Part shown: positions 42,189 to 49,906 of the stretch, in pieces
How the letters are laid out: the number at the start of each line of letters is the position of its first letter
Position numbering within the stretch: the first letter of the stretch is position 1
Assembly: GCA_945787805.1 (NCBI GenBank)
Contig: CALZID010000001.1
Coordinates: 186,001 to 250,000, forward strand
Reading direction: 5' to 3'
DNA from: an uncultured Clostridia bacterium
GTDB taxonomy: Bacteria > Bacillota > Clostridia > Oscillospirales > Acutalibacteraceae
Length of the DNA: 64,000 nucleotides
The notes under the pieces: generated by a model
Databases searched by the model: none
Told to the model about the DNA's origin: nothing
Seen by the model: the letters and a program-made list of their open reading frames with translations, nothing else
Made by a program: the position numbers and the translations under genes

Positions 42189-43155
42189 GCTTAATATTTG
42201 CCAGCGGATTTGATTCTGACGCTTTCTTTAGCTGTTCATCAACAATGTGTGTATATATTTCGGTTGTACCTAAATTTTCATGACCGAGAATATCTTTTAA
42301 AATTAACACATCTACATTGCCGTGCTGATACATTAAAGTTGCGGCAGTATGTCTTAATTTATGCACAGAGTATCCTTCTAAACCGCATTTTTCAAGGCAG
42401 TCATAAACAATATGTTGAACGGTTTTCGGACTGATTCTCTTGTTTCTGTTACTCAAAAACAGAGCATTTCTGTCAGATAAGGCAACACCGTCAACAGGAC
42501 GAACCGCCATATATTGTGTATATGCCTCCAAACAAGCATCGTTGAGATAAATTGTTCGCTCTTTATTACCTTTACCCGTAACTCTCATGGTGTGGTCATC
42601 ACGAATATCGTTATAATTAAGACTCACAAGTTCCGACAAACGCAATCCGCAGTTTAAAAAGAAAACCAATATACAATAATCCCGTTCTTTATGCTTACCG
42701 TCAACGGATTTTAATAGCTTTATACTCTCTTCAAGCGTTAAATACTTGGGGAGAGATTTTTTTAGCCTGGGCGAGTCGAGAACTTCCATAGGGTTGCTGT
42801 CAATAATATTCTTTTGTTTATCAAGATATTTGAAAAATGTCCTTAAACACGAAACTTTTCGCGCTCTTGCAGCTTCTTGATTATCTCTTTCGTTTTTACA
42901 ATATGAAAGAAAAGCATATGCGTCATTTAAGGTTACGCTTCTGACAAAATCTTCATCAATATCCATAATATCAATATCTTCAAATTCTGCAGCAGGGGGG
43001 ACTAACCCGCGATAATACTTTAAGAACTTAAAAAACAGTCTTAAATCAGACGAGTATTCTTCAATAGTTAAAGCGGACTTGTTCTTTATTACATCAAGAT
43101 AAATCAAAAAATCTTTAATAATTACCGGAAGTCCTGTAAAATTATTTTTTTTCAT
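42178..43155 (-). CDS. xerD: Tyrosine recombinase, XerD-like
   Basis: The product is 325 aa from the ATG that follows GGGTGA by 5 bases; earlier ATG and GTG codons (43161, 43164) fall in that site. It has a SAM-like N-terminal core-binding domain (about residues 10-115) and a catalytic domain with all residues: Arg172 (LNCGLRLSEL), Lys195 (GKGNKERTI), His265 and Arg268 (HKLRHTAATL), His292 (LGHENLGTT) and nucleophile Tyr301. XerC/D resolve chromosome dimers at dif. The context next to a SpoIIM-like gene argues for a housekeeping recombinase and not a phage integrase. It overlaps that gene by 11 bases at the 3' end. Confidence 0.88.
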   Translation of the reverse strand: MKKNNFTGLPVIIKDFLIYLDVIKNKSALTIEEYSSDLRLFFKFLKYYRGLVPPAAEFEDIDIMDIDEDFVRSVTLNDAYAFLSYCKNERDNQEAARARKVSCLRTFFKYLDKQKNIIDSNPMEVLDSPRLKKSLPKYLTLEESIKLLKSVDGKHKERDYCILVFFLNCGLRLSELVSLNYNDIRDDHTMRVTGKGNKERTIYLNDACLEAYTQYMAVRPVDGVALSDRNALFLSNRNKRISPKTVQHIVYDCLEKCGLEGYSVHKLRHTAATLMYQHGNVDVLILKDILGHENLGTTEIYTHIVDEQLKKASESNPLANIKLKD

Positions 43156-43164
43156 AATCATCAC

Positions 43165-43183
43165 CCGTGAAACCGTTTCACAA
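43165..43183. promoter_or_regulatory. Perfect palindrome upstream of xerD (possible operator)
   Basis: GTGAAACCGTTTCAC (43167-43181) is a perfect 7+1+7 palindrome directly before the xerD ribosome-binding site, and a third copy of the half-site GTGAAAC lies at 43197-43203. It resembles the TTGTGAA-N4-TTCACAA Rex operator but has a 5-base centre. Confidence 0.4.
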
Positions 43184-43203
43184 TATGCGTTAAAATGTGA
43201 AAC

Positions 43204-43786
43204 AAAATGCTATGTTTTATCATACAAATATTTAATTATCATTATTTGAATAGGTAATCGGCGCTATACGAATTCATAAAATTATTATTAGAAAAAAACA
43301 TATTTATCATAAATATTGCTATATAATCAATATCTTTATATCAAAATATTAGTTTAAGTTTTAGATTACTATAATCATACACTAAATTGAGTAAAATTTA
43401 AAGAATAATTCAAAATTTTATCAAAATGAATTCAATAGAAATTTTTGAAATGATGCAGAGTTCATTTAAAAAAAGTTATCGAATAAAGTCTTAAAAAAAT
43501 ATTGGAATACAATTGAATAAAAGAACAAAAACACATAACAAAAACTAATTAAAATATAAAATTTATATTTATAAAGCTATTATGTAATCATAGTAAAATT
43601 AAAAAATTGATTGAATTAGCATTTAATACCATAAAATAGCTATATTTCCCGAATTTTGTATAATTTTTCTTCCCCTATTTGATACAAAATATTTATTTTG
43701 TATAATTATAAATCAACTTTTCAACAATGTCAACAATTTTTTGAGTTTTCAACATCTGTTATTCCCCTAATAAATTATCAAATAAT
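43204..43786. other. Gene-free, very AT-rich stretch
   Basis: No convincing coding frame or known RNA is visible here. The base composition is far more AT-rich than any other part of the window. It holds two copies of TTTTGTATAATT (43654-43665 and 43696-43707), an inverted repeat ATACAAAAT/ATTTTGTAT (43682-43703), and two TTTTCAACA copies (43718-43726, 43746-43754). Confidence 0.6.
43679..43706 (+). promoter_or_regulatory. Possible orphan promoter in the AT-rich gap
   Basis: TTGATA (43679-43684) and perfect TATAAT (43701-43706) with a 16-nt spacer read toward the hairpin at 43787. No gene follows, so if real it would make a short RNA of about 110 nt. The AT-richness makes chance matches likely. 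Confidence 0.3.
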
Positions 43787-43826
43787 AAATGCCATAGACA
43801 TTATGAAGTTTATGTCTGTGGCATTT
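43787..43826 (-). terminator. Terminator after the HD-domain gene
   Basis: AAATGCCATAGACAT (43787-43801) pairs with ATGTCTGTGGCATTT (43812-43826), one G-T pair, loop 10 nt. On the minus strand it comes 3 bases after the HD gene stop and is followed by an A/T-rich tail that is not a pure T-run. Confidence 0.65.
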
Positions 43827-43829
43827 CAA

Positions 43830-44471
43830 TTACAGATTATTTACTTTTCTGTATGTTTGTAAAAAATATTCTTTATCATTTATCATTTCGTCGATGTGTC
43901 TTTTAAAATTATTATATTCTTCGTCAATTACATAACTTTTAGCGTAACCGGATTTTCCGTATTTTTCTTTTGTATGAATATATCCGCGCTCAATTATTTC
44001 GTTAAGAGAAAGATTATCATAATGCTTCAAAGTATATGCATGTGTTCGGCGCAGAAATTCTTCAACACTTGTTGAACGGTCGGCGGACGAGAGAATTTTC
44101 CCGTAGTCACTTCTCGGAGTACGCTCTGACGAAGCACGATGGTCCTCTATCCCCTCTTTTATGATAATTCTTTGTTCTTCTGTGAAGAATCTTTTCATTT
44201 CATAGTTTTCAAAGAAGATTTGAGCAGACAACTTTTCATGATTTTCTTTATCAATATGATGTGCGATATCATGAAAAGCGGCGGCCGTGTATAACATATC
44301 AAAATCTATATTTTCAAACTGTCTCGCAAACTTAAAACAACGGTCAATGACATAGTTAATATGTTCAATCCCATGACCGCTGTCATTTTTAGAATATTCG
44401 GGGAAAATGTAGTTTTCAATGTATTCTTTCAAATTATTGTTCATAACACCATATTCATAATTTACTTCCAT
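43830..44471 (-). CDS. HD-domain phosphohydrolase-like protein
   Basis: The product is 213 aa with an HD-superfamily metal site: HGIEHINYVIDR (first His), AAAFHDIAHHID (HD pair), EGIEDHRASSERTPRSDYGKILSSADR (later His and the final Asp). Such proteins hydrolyse phosphomonoesters or nucleotides, but the substrate is not known. The ATG at 44471 shares its A with the stop of the small gene before it (TAATG), which supports this start by coupling; there is no strong ribosome-binding site. It ends the cwlD-radA transcript. Confidence 0.85.
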   Translation of the reverse strand: MEVNYEYGVMNNNLKEYIENYIFPEYSKNDSGHGIEHINYVIDRCFKFARQFENIDFDMLYTAAAFHDIAHHIDKENHEKLSAQIFFENYEMKRFFTEEQRIIIKEGIEDHRASSERTPRSDYGKILSSADRSTSVEEFLRRTHAYTLKHYDNLSLNEIIERGYIHTKEKYGKSGYAKSYVIDEEYNNFKRHIDEMINDKEYFLQTYRKVNNL

Positions 44472-44650
44472 TATTTATTTTCGATTTTATCAAGAACTGT
44501 ATTTGCTATATTGCTTAATTTATCAAGTGATATTTTCTTTATAGGGTAAATATCTTGTCCGTATTTCTTTGCCATTTTGCCGGCATTTGCTAAAACTATC
44601 CCCATTGTAGCGGCACCGCCTAAATATGCAGCAAAGTATCCTTTTTTCAT
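44471..44650 (-). CDS. 59-aa small protein of unknown function
   Basis: Read on the minus strand, this short frame encodes MKKGYFAAYLGGAATMG followed by IVLANAGKMAKKYGQDIY and a basic, helical tail ending DKIENK. It starts with one Gly/Ala-rich hydrophobic segment (about residues 5-22), probably a membrane anchor. AAAGGA lies about 9 bases before the ATG. It begins 2 bases after the DUF6873-like gene and overlaps the HD gene start by 1 base, so it fits a real operon member. I do not recognise a family. Confidence 0.6.
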   Translation of the reverse strand: MKKGYFAAYLGGAATMGIVLANAGKMAKKYGQDIYPIKKISLDKLSNIANTVLDKIENK

Positions 44651-44652
44651 AG

Positions 44653-45405
44653 TTAATCGTCCTTTTCCGTAATCGGTATAATACTGCCTATATCTGTTAA
44701 AGGTTTGCCTTTAATATCAATATAGTTTACACAGTTATCATATAAAAATTTTTCTATTTTGTCAAAATTTGTATGCGTCTGTAAGTCTCCGTTAAAAAGA
44801 AGTAAATCTTTATCAATCAAACCGCAGCATCCGCCAATAAAGCCATAGTTGTATTTTTCAATGCGTACACTCCCCTTTTCAATAAGCAAAGACTTTATAT
44901 CTTCATACTGTGAAACTGCATTGTGGATTGAAAAATCGTCAGTTATGATAGTGTTGCGTTTGCAAATACATACAGAACATTTTGAATAACCTTGTTTTAC
45001 ATCAATAATCGTCTTTTTCGGTAGTTGTTTTACAATTTTTTCTGTCAAAAGAGACTTGTTACAGATTATATAATCACCAATATCGGCAAAGTTCAGCAAG
45101 CAGTCGCTTGGATACGGCGATTTTATATCTTCAATTAAAACCCATTTCCCGCTCTTATTCTCTAAAAAAGCACAAAGCTCGTCTTGATTTTTATCTGTTA
45201 AAAATCTCGATTTCCCAACATAATTCGCCAAAATATCTGCGTGATTTCTCACAGGAGAGTCCAAAAGCGTATTTTCAATAACATTCACAACTTTTATCGA
45301 AAAATCACTTAAACGCTTTTTAAGGGCAATATCGTCGCAATAAGCAAATACTGTTGTGACTTTATTCTCGGGAATATTGGGATTATTCAAAAATCTTTCG
45401 CTCAA
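44653..45405 (-). CDS. Conserved hypothetical protein, DUF6873 (GME-fold) like
   Basis: The product is 250 aa with no membrane segment. Its late part (DVKQGYSKCSVCICKRNTIITDD, then YNYGFIGGCCGLID and LLLFNGDLQTH) looks like the DUF6873 family of Clostridia, which has the fold of guanidine-modifying enzymes; I assign this from memory of the pattern, not a search. The paired Cys residues in KCSVC and GGCCG may be catalytic or metal-binding. The start overlaps the radA stop by ATGA. Function is unknown; the neighbourhood with radA and cwlD suggests a housekeeping or sporulation role. Confidence 0.65.
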   Translation of the reverse strand: MSERFLNNPNIPENKVTTVFAYCDDIALKKRLSDFSIKVVNVIENTLLDSPVRNHADILANYVGKSRFLTDKNQDELCAFLENKSGKWVLIEDIKSPYPSDCLLNFADIGDYIICNKSLLTEKIVKQLPKKTIIDVKQGYSKCSVCICKRNTIITDDFSIHNAVSQYEDIKSLLIEKGSVRIEKYNYGFIGGCCGLIDKDLLLFNGDLQTHTNFDKIEKFLYDNCVNYIDIKGKPLTDIGSIIPITEKDD

Positions 45406-46778
45406 TTTATTATCGCCTCAAATGCCTGCCTGATATTTTTGGCAGGTACAATTTCAATTTCCTTGAATAAATGTTTTGGAAGCTTTGAATAATTGTGATA
45501 GGGAATAACGCATTTTTCAAAGCCTAATTTTGCGGCTTCTCTAATTCTTTGTTCACAACAATTCACAGACCTTATCTCCCCTGCCAAGCCTATTTCACCG
45601 AATGCAAGTGTTTTTTCGGGCACCGCAACATCTTTCAAACTTGAAACAATGGCAAGTGCAATTGATAAATCAGCGGCAGTTTCATCAATTCGCAATCCGC
45701 CTATAACATTTGTGTAGCAATCCATATTTCCAAGGAAATATCCGCAGCGCTTTTCAAGAACAGCAATAAGCATAGCCATTCTGTTGTAATCAATCCCCGT
45801 CGCCATTCTTCTGGGATTACCAAATCCGCTTGGTGTTACAAGGCTTTGAACCTCTGCAAGAATGGGTCTTGAACCCTCCATTAAACATGCAACACAGGTT
45901 CCCGATACATTTTGCGGTTTGCCCGAAATCAGCATCATTGACGGGTTTTCGACTTCAGCGAGTCCGTTATCAAGCATTTCAAACACACCGATTTCATTAG
46001 TTGAACCGTATCTGTTTTTTACTGCTCTTAAAATTCTGTATGATGTGTTTCTGTCACCTTCAAAGTATAAAACACAGTCAACAATATGTTCGAGGACCTT
46101 CGGGCCTGCAATATTACCGTCTTTATTAACATGTCCCACAAGAAAAATCGGTATGTTTGACACTTTTGCAGTTCTTGTAAAAAGAGTTGTTGATTCACGA
46201 ACCTGCGTAACGCTGCCCGGTGATGAATTTAACTCACTGATTTCCATTGTTTGAATTGAGTCAATGATAACCATGTCGGGTTTTTCCGATTGAATATATT
46301 CACAAATGTACTGTGCATCGGTTTCACATAGAATCGAAAGATTTTTTGTTGAAACTGAAAGTCTGGACGCACGAAGCTTTATTTGATGTGCAGATTCTTC
46401 ACCCGATACATAAAGAATTTTTAAATTATCGCCTAAATATTCGCAAATCTGCAAAAGAATTGTAGATTTACCGATACCGGGGTCACCGCTTAAAAGCACA
46501 AGGGAGCCTTTGACAAGTCCGCCGCCTAATACACGGTTTAGTTCTTTTAGCCCTGTGTTATATCTGTGTCCTGTGTCGGCAGTAATTTCTGCAAGCGGAT
46601 ATGCCCTGCTTCGATTTGTTGTAATAAAACTTCTTTTTGCAGAGCTTTCTTTTGTAACAGTTTTTATTTCTTCGTTTAATGTATTCCATTCGTTACAGTT
46701 TGGGCATTGACCGAGCCAGCGGGGAGTTTCATAACCGCATTCACTGCAAATGTACACTGTTTTAGACTTCTGAGCCAT
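45402..46778 (-). CDS. radA: DNA repair protein RadA (Sms)
   Basis: The product is 458 aa. A C4 zinc finger (CSECGYETPRWLGQCPNCNEW) is followed by the RecA-like core with Walker A LLSGDPGIGKST, MVIIDSIQTM as Walker B, and the RadA motif KNRYGSTNEIGVFEM, where Tyr stands in place of the usual Phe (KNRFG). The C-terminal Lon-protease-like domain is present (TNVIGGLRIDETAADLSIALAI) without a catalytic Ser-Lys pair. RadA processes recombination intermediates by branch migration. It overlaps cwlD upstream by 17 bases and the DUF6873-like gene downstream by 4. Confidence 0.97.
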   Translation of the reverse strand: MAQKSKTVYICSECGYETPRWLGQCPNCNEWNTLNEEIKTVTKESSAKRSFITTNRSRAYPLAEITADTGHRYNTGLKELNRVLGGGLVKGSLVLLSGDPGIGKSTILLQICEYLGDNLKILYVSGEESAHQIKLRASRLSVSTKNLSILCETDAQYICEYIQSEKPDMVIIDSIQTMEISELNSSPGSVTQVRESTTLFTRTAKVSNIPIFLVGHVNKDGNIAGPKVLEHIVDCVLYFEGDRNTSYRILRAVKNRYGSTNEIGVFEMLDNGLAEVENPSMMLISGKPQNVSGTCVACLMEGSRPILAEVQSLVTPSGFGNPRRMATGIDYNRMAMLIAVLEKRCGYFLGNMDCYTNVIGGLRIDETAADLSIALAIVSSLKDVAVPEKTLAFGEIGLAGEIRSVNCCEQRIREAAKLGFEKCVIPYHNYSKLPKHLFKEIEIVPAKNIRQAFEAIIN

Positions 46779-47481
46779 TTTTTACCTCCGATATATAGTA
46801 ATTTATTACTCCGTTTGATATTGCAAACGACATCTCGTTTTGATATTTATCATCTTTCAGTTTCTTTAATTCTTGCGGATTGGAGATAAAACCGCATTCG
46901 ACCATTACGGCCGGTTTTGTAGCATTATAAATAACGAATACACTTGTACCTGTTTTCTTGATAACTCTTGTGTTATCGGGCTGAATAAGGGAAATAATTT
47001 CACTTTGTATGAATTCTGCCAATATGGGGCTTTGCTCGTCATTGGGTGAATAAAAAGTTTGCGCACCCCAAATTCTGCTGTCTTCAAATTTGTTTTGATG
47101 AATACTCAAATACAGACAATTTTCGTATTCGTCCATCATTTTATGTCTGTTGTGTAAGTCTGAATTTTTCTTTTGTCGCATAGTTGTTGCAGAAACATCA
47201 TATATAAGTTTATCTGTTTCTCTAATCATACAAGTTTTGAAACCAAAAAGCGACAAAATGTCATTGATTTTCAGTGAAACAGACAAATTTATATCTTTTT
47301 CCGCCGTATTGTCATTTGCAACCGCTCCCCCATCTTCGCCACCGTGACCTGCGTCAATTATTATTACAGGTGAATAGCAAGCGGTAAGCGTCTTTGAAGA
47401 TGCATTACGAGTTCTGTCAAAAGTAATTATAGTTAATATCAAAACTGCCGCCAAAACAATTGAGATTATTGACTCTTTCAT
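46762..47481 (-). CDS. cwlD: N-acetylmuramoyl-L-alanine amidase CwlD
   Basis: The product is 239 aa with a signal/anchor helix (about residues 5-22) and an Amidase_3 zinc domain: IIIDAGHGGEDGGA (His and Glu ligands), LYLSIHQNKFED (His) and AVMVECGFISNPQE (Glu). CwlD removes peptides from muramic acid so that muramic-delta-lactam can form in the spore cortex, working with PdaA. It is expressed in the mother cell, and a strong sigma-E-like promoter lies upstream. It is the first gene of a transcript that continues through radA to the HD gene. Confidence 0.92.
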   Translation of the reverse strand: MKESIISIVLAAVLILTIITFDRTRNASSKTLTACYSPVIIIDAGHGGEDGGAVANDNTAEKDINLSVSLKINDILSLFGFKTCMIRETDKLIYDVSATTMRQKKNSDLHNRHKMMDEYENCLYLSIHQNKFEDSRIWGAQTFYSPNDEQSPILAEFIQSEIISLIQPDNTRVIKKTGTSVFVIYNATKPAVMVECGFISNPQELKKLKDDKYQNEMSFAISNGVINYYISEVKNGSEV

Positions 47482-47499
47482 AAAATCACCCCATAAAAA

Positions 47500-47528
47500 A
47501 ATATATGGGAAAATTTATTACAATATTA
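47500..47528 (-). promoter_or_regulatory. Sigma-E-like promoter of cwlD
   Basis: On the minus strand TAATATT (47522-47528) matches the sigma-E -35 pattern KMATATT at every position, and CATATATT (47500-47507) matches CATACAnT in all but one; the spacer is 14 nt. This fits a mother-cell gene. Confidence 0.6.
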
Positions 47529-47560
47529 TTTTACATTATCATTATGTAATTTACAAGACA

Positions 47561-47594
47561 AAAAATAAAGCGCACAGAATTAACTGCACGCTTT
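47561..47594 (-). terminator. Terminator after tsf
   Basis: On the minus strand AAAGCGTGCAG pairs with CTGTGCGCTTT (47584-47594 with 47567-47577, one G-T pair), loop 6 nt, followed by ATTTTT. It ends rpsB-tsf just before cwlD. Confidence 0.85.
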
Positions 47595-47612
47595 ATCGGT
47601 CTTATAAAGAAA

Positions 47613-48713
47613 TTATATCATACTTGCGATTTCTGCAGCGAAGTTGTCTTCTTTCTTTTCAATGCCTTCGCCTTTTTCAAATCTTACGAAGCTTGTAATT
47701 TTAAGGTCTGCGCCAAGCTCTTTAGCAACTGACTTGATATAGCCGTCAACAGAGCCGTCGAAAAGGTCTGAACGGACAAACGTCTGTTCTGCAAGACAAA
47801 TTTCTTTAATCTGCTTTGCAATACGACCTTGAACAAGTCCAACAAAAATTTTATTTTCTGAAATCTCTGCTTTATGAGAAATTGCGATTTCTGCGAGTAT
47901 TGCATAAGCTTCTTTTGAAATAAAGTTTGTGAAGTTCTTTCTCTGCTTGTCGTCAAGACCTTGATAAACAGAAATGTCTTCATCGCTCCACTTTTTATCG
48001 TTAATTGCTTCTTCGATAATGCCTTTAAGAATCGGAACGGGAAGTGAATCAGGCTTATTCAAAGCGCTGTCAATTGTAATTGACTTCATTTTTGCAAGTT
48101 CATCGGTAGAAATATTGTCCTTGCTTAAATATTCGGGATTCATAGCTGCAACCTGCATTGCAACATTCTTGCCCATTGCGTCAAATTCAGGCTTTGCAGC
48201 AGTAGCGTCGTCAGTATCAAAGTTTACCATAACGCCAACTGTACCGCCTGCGTGAATATAAGTTGCAACATGACCTTCAACGAGAGCAAATCTGCGAACT
48301 TTCATATTTTCACGAAGAGCAAGGAATACTTCTTGAACTTCTTCTTCAACTGTTTTGTCTGAATTAACTGCTTTTGTAGCAAGAAGAGCTTCAACATCAG
48401 CAGGTTTAGTTGCAACAACGGTTTCAACAACTTTTTTTGCAAGATTAACAAAGGGTTCACCCTTAGCAACGAAGTCTGTTTCACAGTTGATTTCAACAAG
48501 AGCGCCTGCATTAGCGTCGCTGTATGCAGCTACTATACCTTCGGCAGCAACACGGCTTGCTTTTTTAGCTGCTGAAGCAAGTCCTTTTTCTCTAAGAATA
48601 TCAATAGCCTTGTCCATATCGCCGTCTGTTTCAACAAGAGCTTTTTTACAATCCATCATACCAACGCCGGTCTTCTCACGAAGAATCTGTACATCTTTTG
48701 CAGTAAATGCCAT
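47613..48713 (-). CDS. tsf: Elongation factor Ts
   Basis: The product is 366 aa from the ATG set by GGAGG; a TTG 15 bases earlier is in that site. N-terminal UBA-like domain AKDVQILREKTGVGMMDCKKAL and the conserved TDFVAKGEPF segment are present. It is longer than the classical EF-Ts of about 290 aa, with a second half that repeats dimerisation-domain features (VEGHVATYIHAGGTVGVMV...). It recycles EF-Tu-GDP to EF-Tu-GTP during translation. It follows rpsB with a hairpin between them. Confidence 0.97.
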   Translation of the reverse strand: MAFTAKDVQILREKTGVGMMDCKKALVETDGDMDKAIDILREKGLASAAKKASRVAAEGIVAAYSDANAGALVEINCETDFVAKGEPFVNLAKKVVETVVATKPADVEALLATKAVNSDKTVEEEVQEVFLALRENMKVRRFALVEGHVATYIHAGGTVGVMVNFDTDDATAAKPEFDAMGKNVAMQVAAMNPEYLSKDNISTDELAKMKSITIDSALNKPDSLPVPILKGIIEEAINDKKWSDEDISVYQGLDDKQRKNFTNFISKEAYAILAEIAISHKAEISENKIFVGLVQGRIAKQIKEICLAEQTFVRSDLFDGSVDGYIKSVAKELGADLKITSFVRFEKGEGIEKKEDNFAAEIASMI

Positions 48714-48741
48714 TTTCTTTTCCTCCAATATACTATATTTT

Positions 48742-48773
48742 GAAAAGAGCCCGTAACGGTTATGCCACGGGCT
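48742..48773 (-). terminator. Attenuating hairpin between rpsB and tsf
   Basis: On the minus strand AGCCCGT (48767-48773) pairs with ACGGGCT (48748-48754), loop 12 nt, followed by CTTTTC. The short T-run suggests partial termination, which would set rpsB above tsf. Confidence 0.55.
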
Positions 48774-48785
48774 ATAAAAATTTAA

Positions 48786-49535
48786 TTATTCAGCAGCTTC
48801 TTCTGCTACTGTCTCTTCGTCGCTGACTTCATCAGCAACTACTTCCATTTGTTCGCCTTGTCTGCCTTCGATAATAGCGTCAGCCATAGCGCCTGCAATA
48901 AGTTTTACTGCACGGATAGCATCGTCATTACCGGGGATAACATAGTCAACATCGTCAGGGTCACAGTTGGTGTCAACGATAGCGATTACAGGAATACCGA
49001 GTTTCTTTGCTTCAGCAACTGCAATCTTTTCTTTTCTCGGGTCAACAATGAACATAGCAGCAGGCTGCTTTTTCATTTCTGTAATACCGCCGATATACTT
49101 TTCAAGCTTTTCGATTTCAAGCTCATATTTAGCAACTTCTTTTTTGGGAAGAAGGTCGAATGTGCCGTCTTCTTTCATAGCCTGAAGCTGAGCAAGTCTC
49201 TTAATTCTTTGCTTAATTGTTGTGAAGTTTGTGAGCATACCGCCAAGCCAACGAGCATTAACATAAGGCATACCGCAACGCATTGCTTCTTCCTTAACTG
49301 AGCTCTGAGCCTGTTTCTTTGTGCCTACAAAAAGAACTTCGCCGCCGTCTTCGGCAACTTCTTTGATTACCTTGTAAACCTCTTCAAGTTTTTTAACTGT
49401 TTTCTGAAGGTCAATGATATAAATACCATTTCTTTCAGTGAAGATGTATTCAGCCATTTTAGGGTTCCATCTTCTTGTTTGGTGTCCGAAATGAACACCT
49501 GCCTCGAGTAACTGTTTCATAGATACTACTGACAT
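48786..49535 (-). CDS. rpsB: 30S ribosomal protein S2
   Basis: The product is 249 aa. It shows the S2 signature [22 protein letters not shown], then [21 protein letters not shown] and [38 protein letters not shown], and ends with an acidic tail ([17 protein letters not shown]). S2 joins the 30S subunit late, on its solvent side. AGGAGG precedes the ATG. It is paired with tsf as in most bacteria and has a promoter with a structured leader. Confidence 0.98.
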   Translation of the reverse strand: MSVVSMKQLLEAGVHFGHQTRRWNPKMAEYIFTERNGIYIIDLQKTVKKLEEVYKVIKEVAEDGGEVLFVGTKKQAQSSVKEEAMRCGMPYVNARWLGGMLTNFTTIKQRIKRLAQLQAMKEDGTFDLLPKKEVAKYELEIEKLEKYIGGITEMKKQPAAMFIVDPRKEKIAVAEAKKLGIPVIAIVDTNCDPDDVDYVIPGNDDAIRAVKLIAGAMADAIIEGRQGEQMEVVADEVSDEETVAEEAAE

Positions 49536-49632
49536 GATTTTTTCCTCCTTATTTTATCCTCTGTACGGGTCAGCTTTCGTCGGGACATACTGTGTATGCA
49601 ATTCCGACAAAATCACCGCACATGCGAATTGC
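49536..49632 (-). promoter_or_regulatory. Structured 5' leader of rpsB
   Basis: Between the promoter and the start codon lie about 97 nt. They contain a hairpin (49579-49583 with 49604-49608, GTCGG/CCGAC, continued by CATAC/GTATG) with internal asymmetry. This could be a ribosomal-protein autoregulatory site, which is inference only. Confidence 0.4.
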
Positions 49633-49638
49633 TGAAAA

Positions 49639-49667
49639 ATTATAACACAAGATTTTTGTTATTGCAA
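49639..49667 (-). promoter_or_regulatory. Promoter of rpsB-tsf
   Basis: On the minus strand TTGCAA (49662-49667) and perfect TATAAT (49639-49644) with a 17-nt spacer. Confidence 0.75.
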
Positions 49668-49681
49668 GTATTTTTCAAAAT

Positions 49682-49906
49682 TTATCCAAAAATTTCGCTT
49701 TGCAGTTCTAATAATCTTTTCTTTCTTATGTTTTCTTCATTAAAATCGTGAATAAAAATATCCTTATCATCTAATTTTAATATATTTCCTTCTTTTACAT
49801 CATCGGGCAATAAAGAAATATCCACTTCATTAAATGAGCCGTCGGGAAATTCAAGTACAGCAATATCGCCTTCAATTCGGCTGACAGAATAAAACTCCTT
49901 ATTCAT
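49682..49906 (-). CDS. DUF3006-like small protein
   Basis: The product is 74 aa from an ATG at 49906 (MNKEFYSVSRIEGDIAVLEF); an ATG at 49927 is in frame but would lie inside the preceding gene. The start, FPDGSFNEVDISLLPDDVKEGNIL, looks like the small beta-barrel DUF3006 family that accompanies ComEC-like metallo-beta-lactamase proteins in many Clostridia. The C-terminus is a charged helix. It overlaps the end of the MBL gene by 8 bases, so the two are translated together. Function unknown. Confidence 0.75.
   Translation of the reverse strand: MNKEFYSVSRIEGDIAVLEFPDGSFNEVDISLLPDDVKEGNILKLDDKDIFIHDFNEENIRKKRLLELQSEIFG

Noticed and set aside
42178..43155. The tyrosine recombinase as an integrase of a mobile element
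   Set aside because: No attachment repeats, tRNA target, excisionase or cargo genes are next to it; the neighbour is a SpoIIM-like gene and the length fits XerC/D.
43165..43183. Palindrome upstream of xerD as a true Rex operator
   Set aside because: The spacer between GTGAA and TTCAC is 5 bases where the Rex consensus has 4, and the outer TT is CC on one side. Kept only as an unassigned palindrome.
43580..43590. TTATGTAATCA as one arm of a dif site near xerD
   Set aside because: Only the right arm resembles the Firmicutes XerD arm; the left arm and the 6-bp centre do not match.
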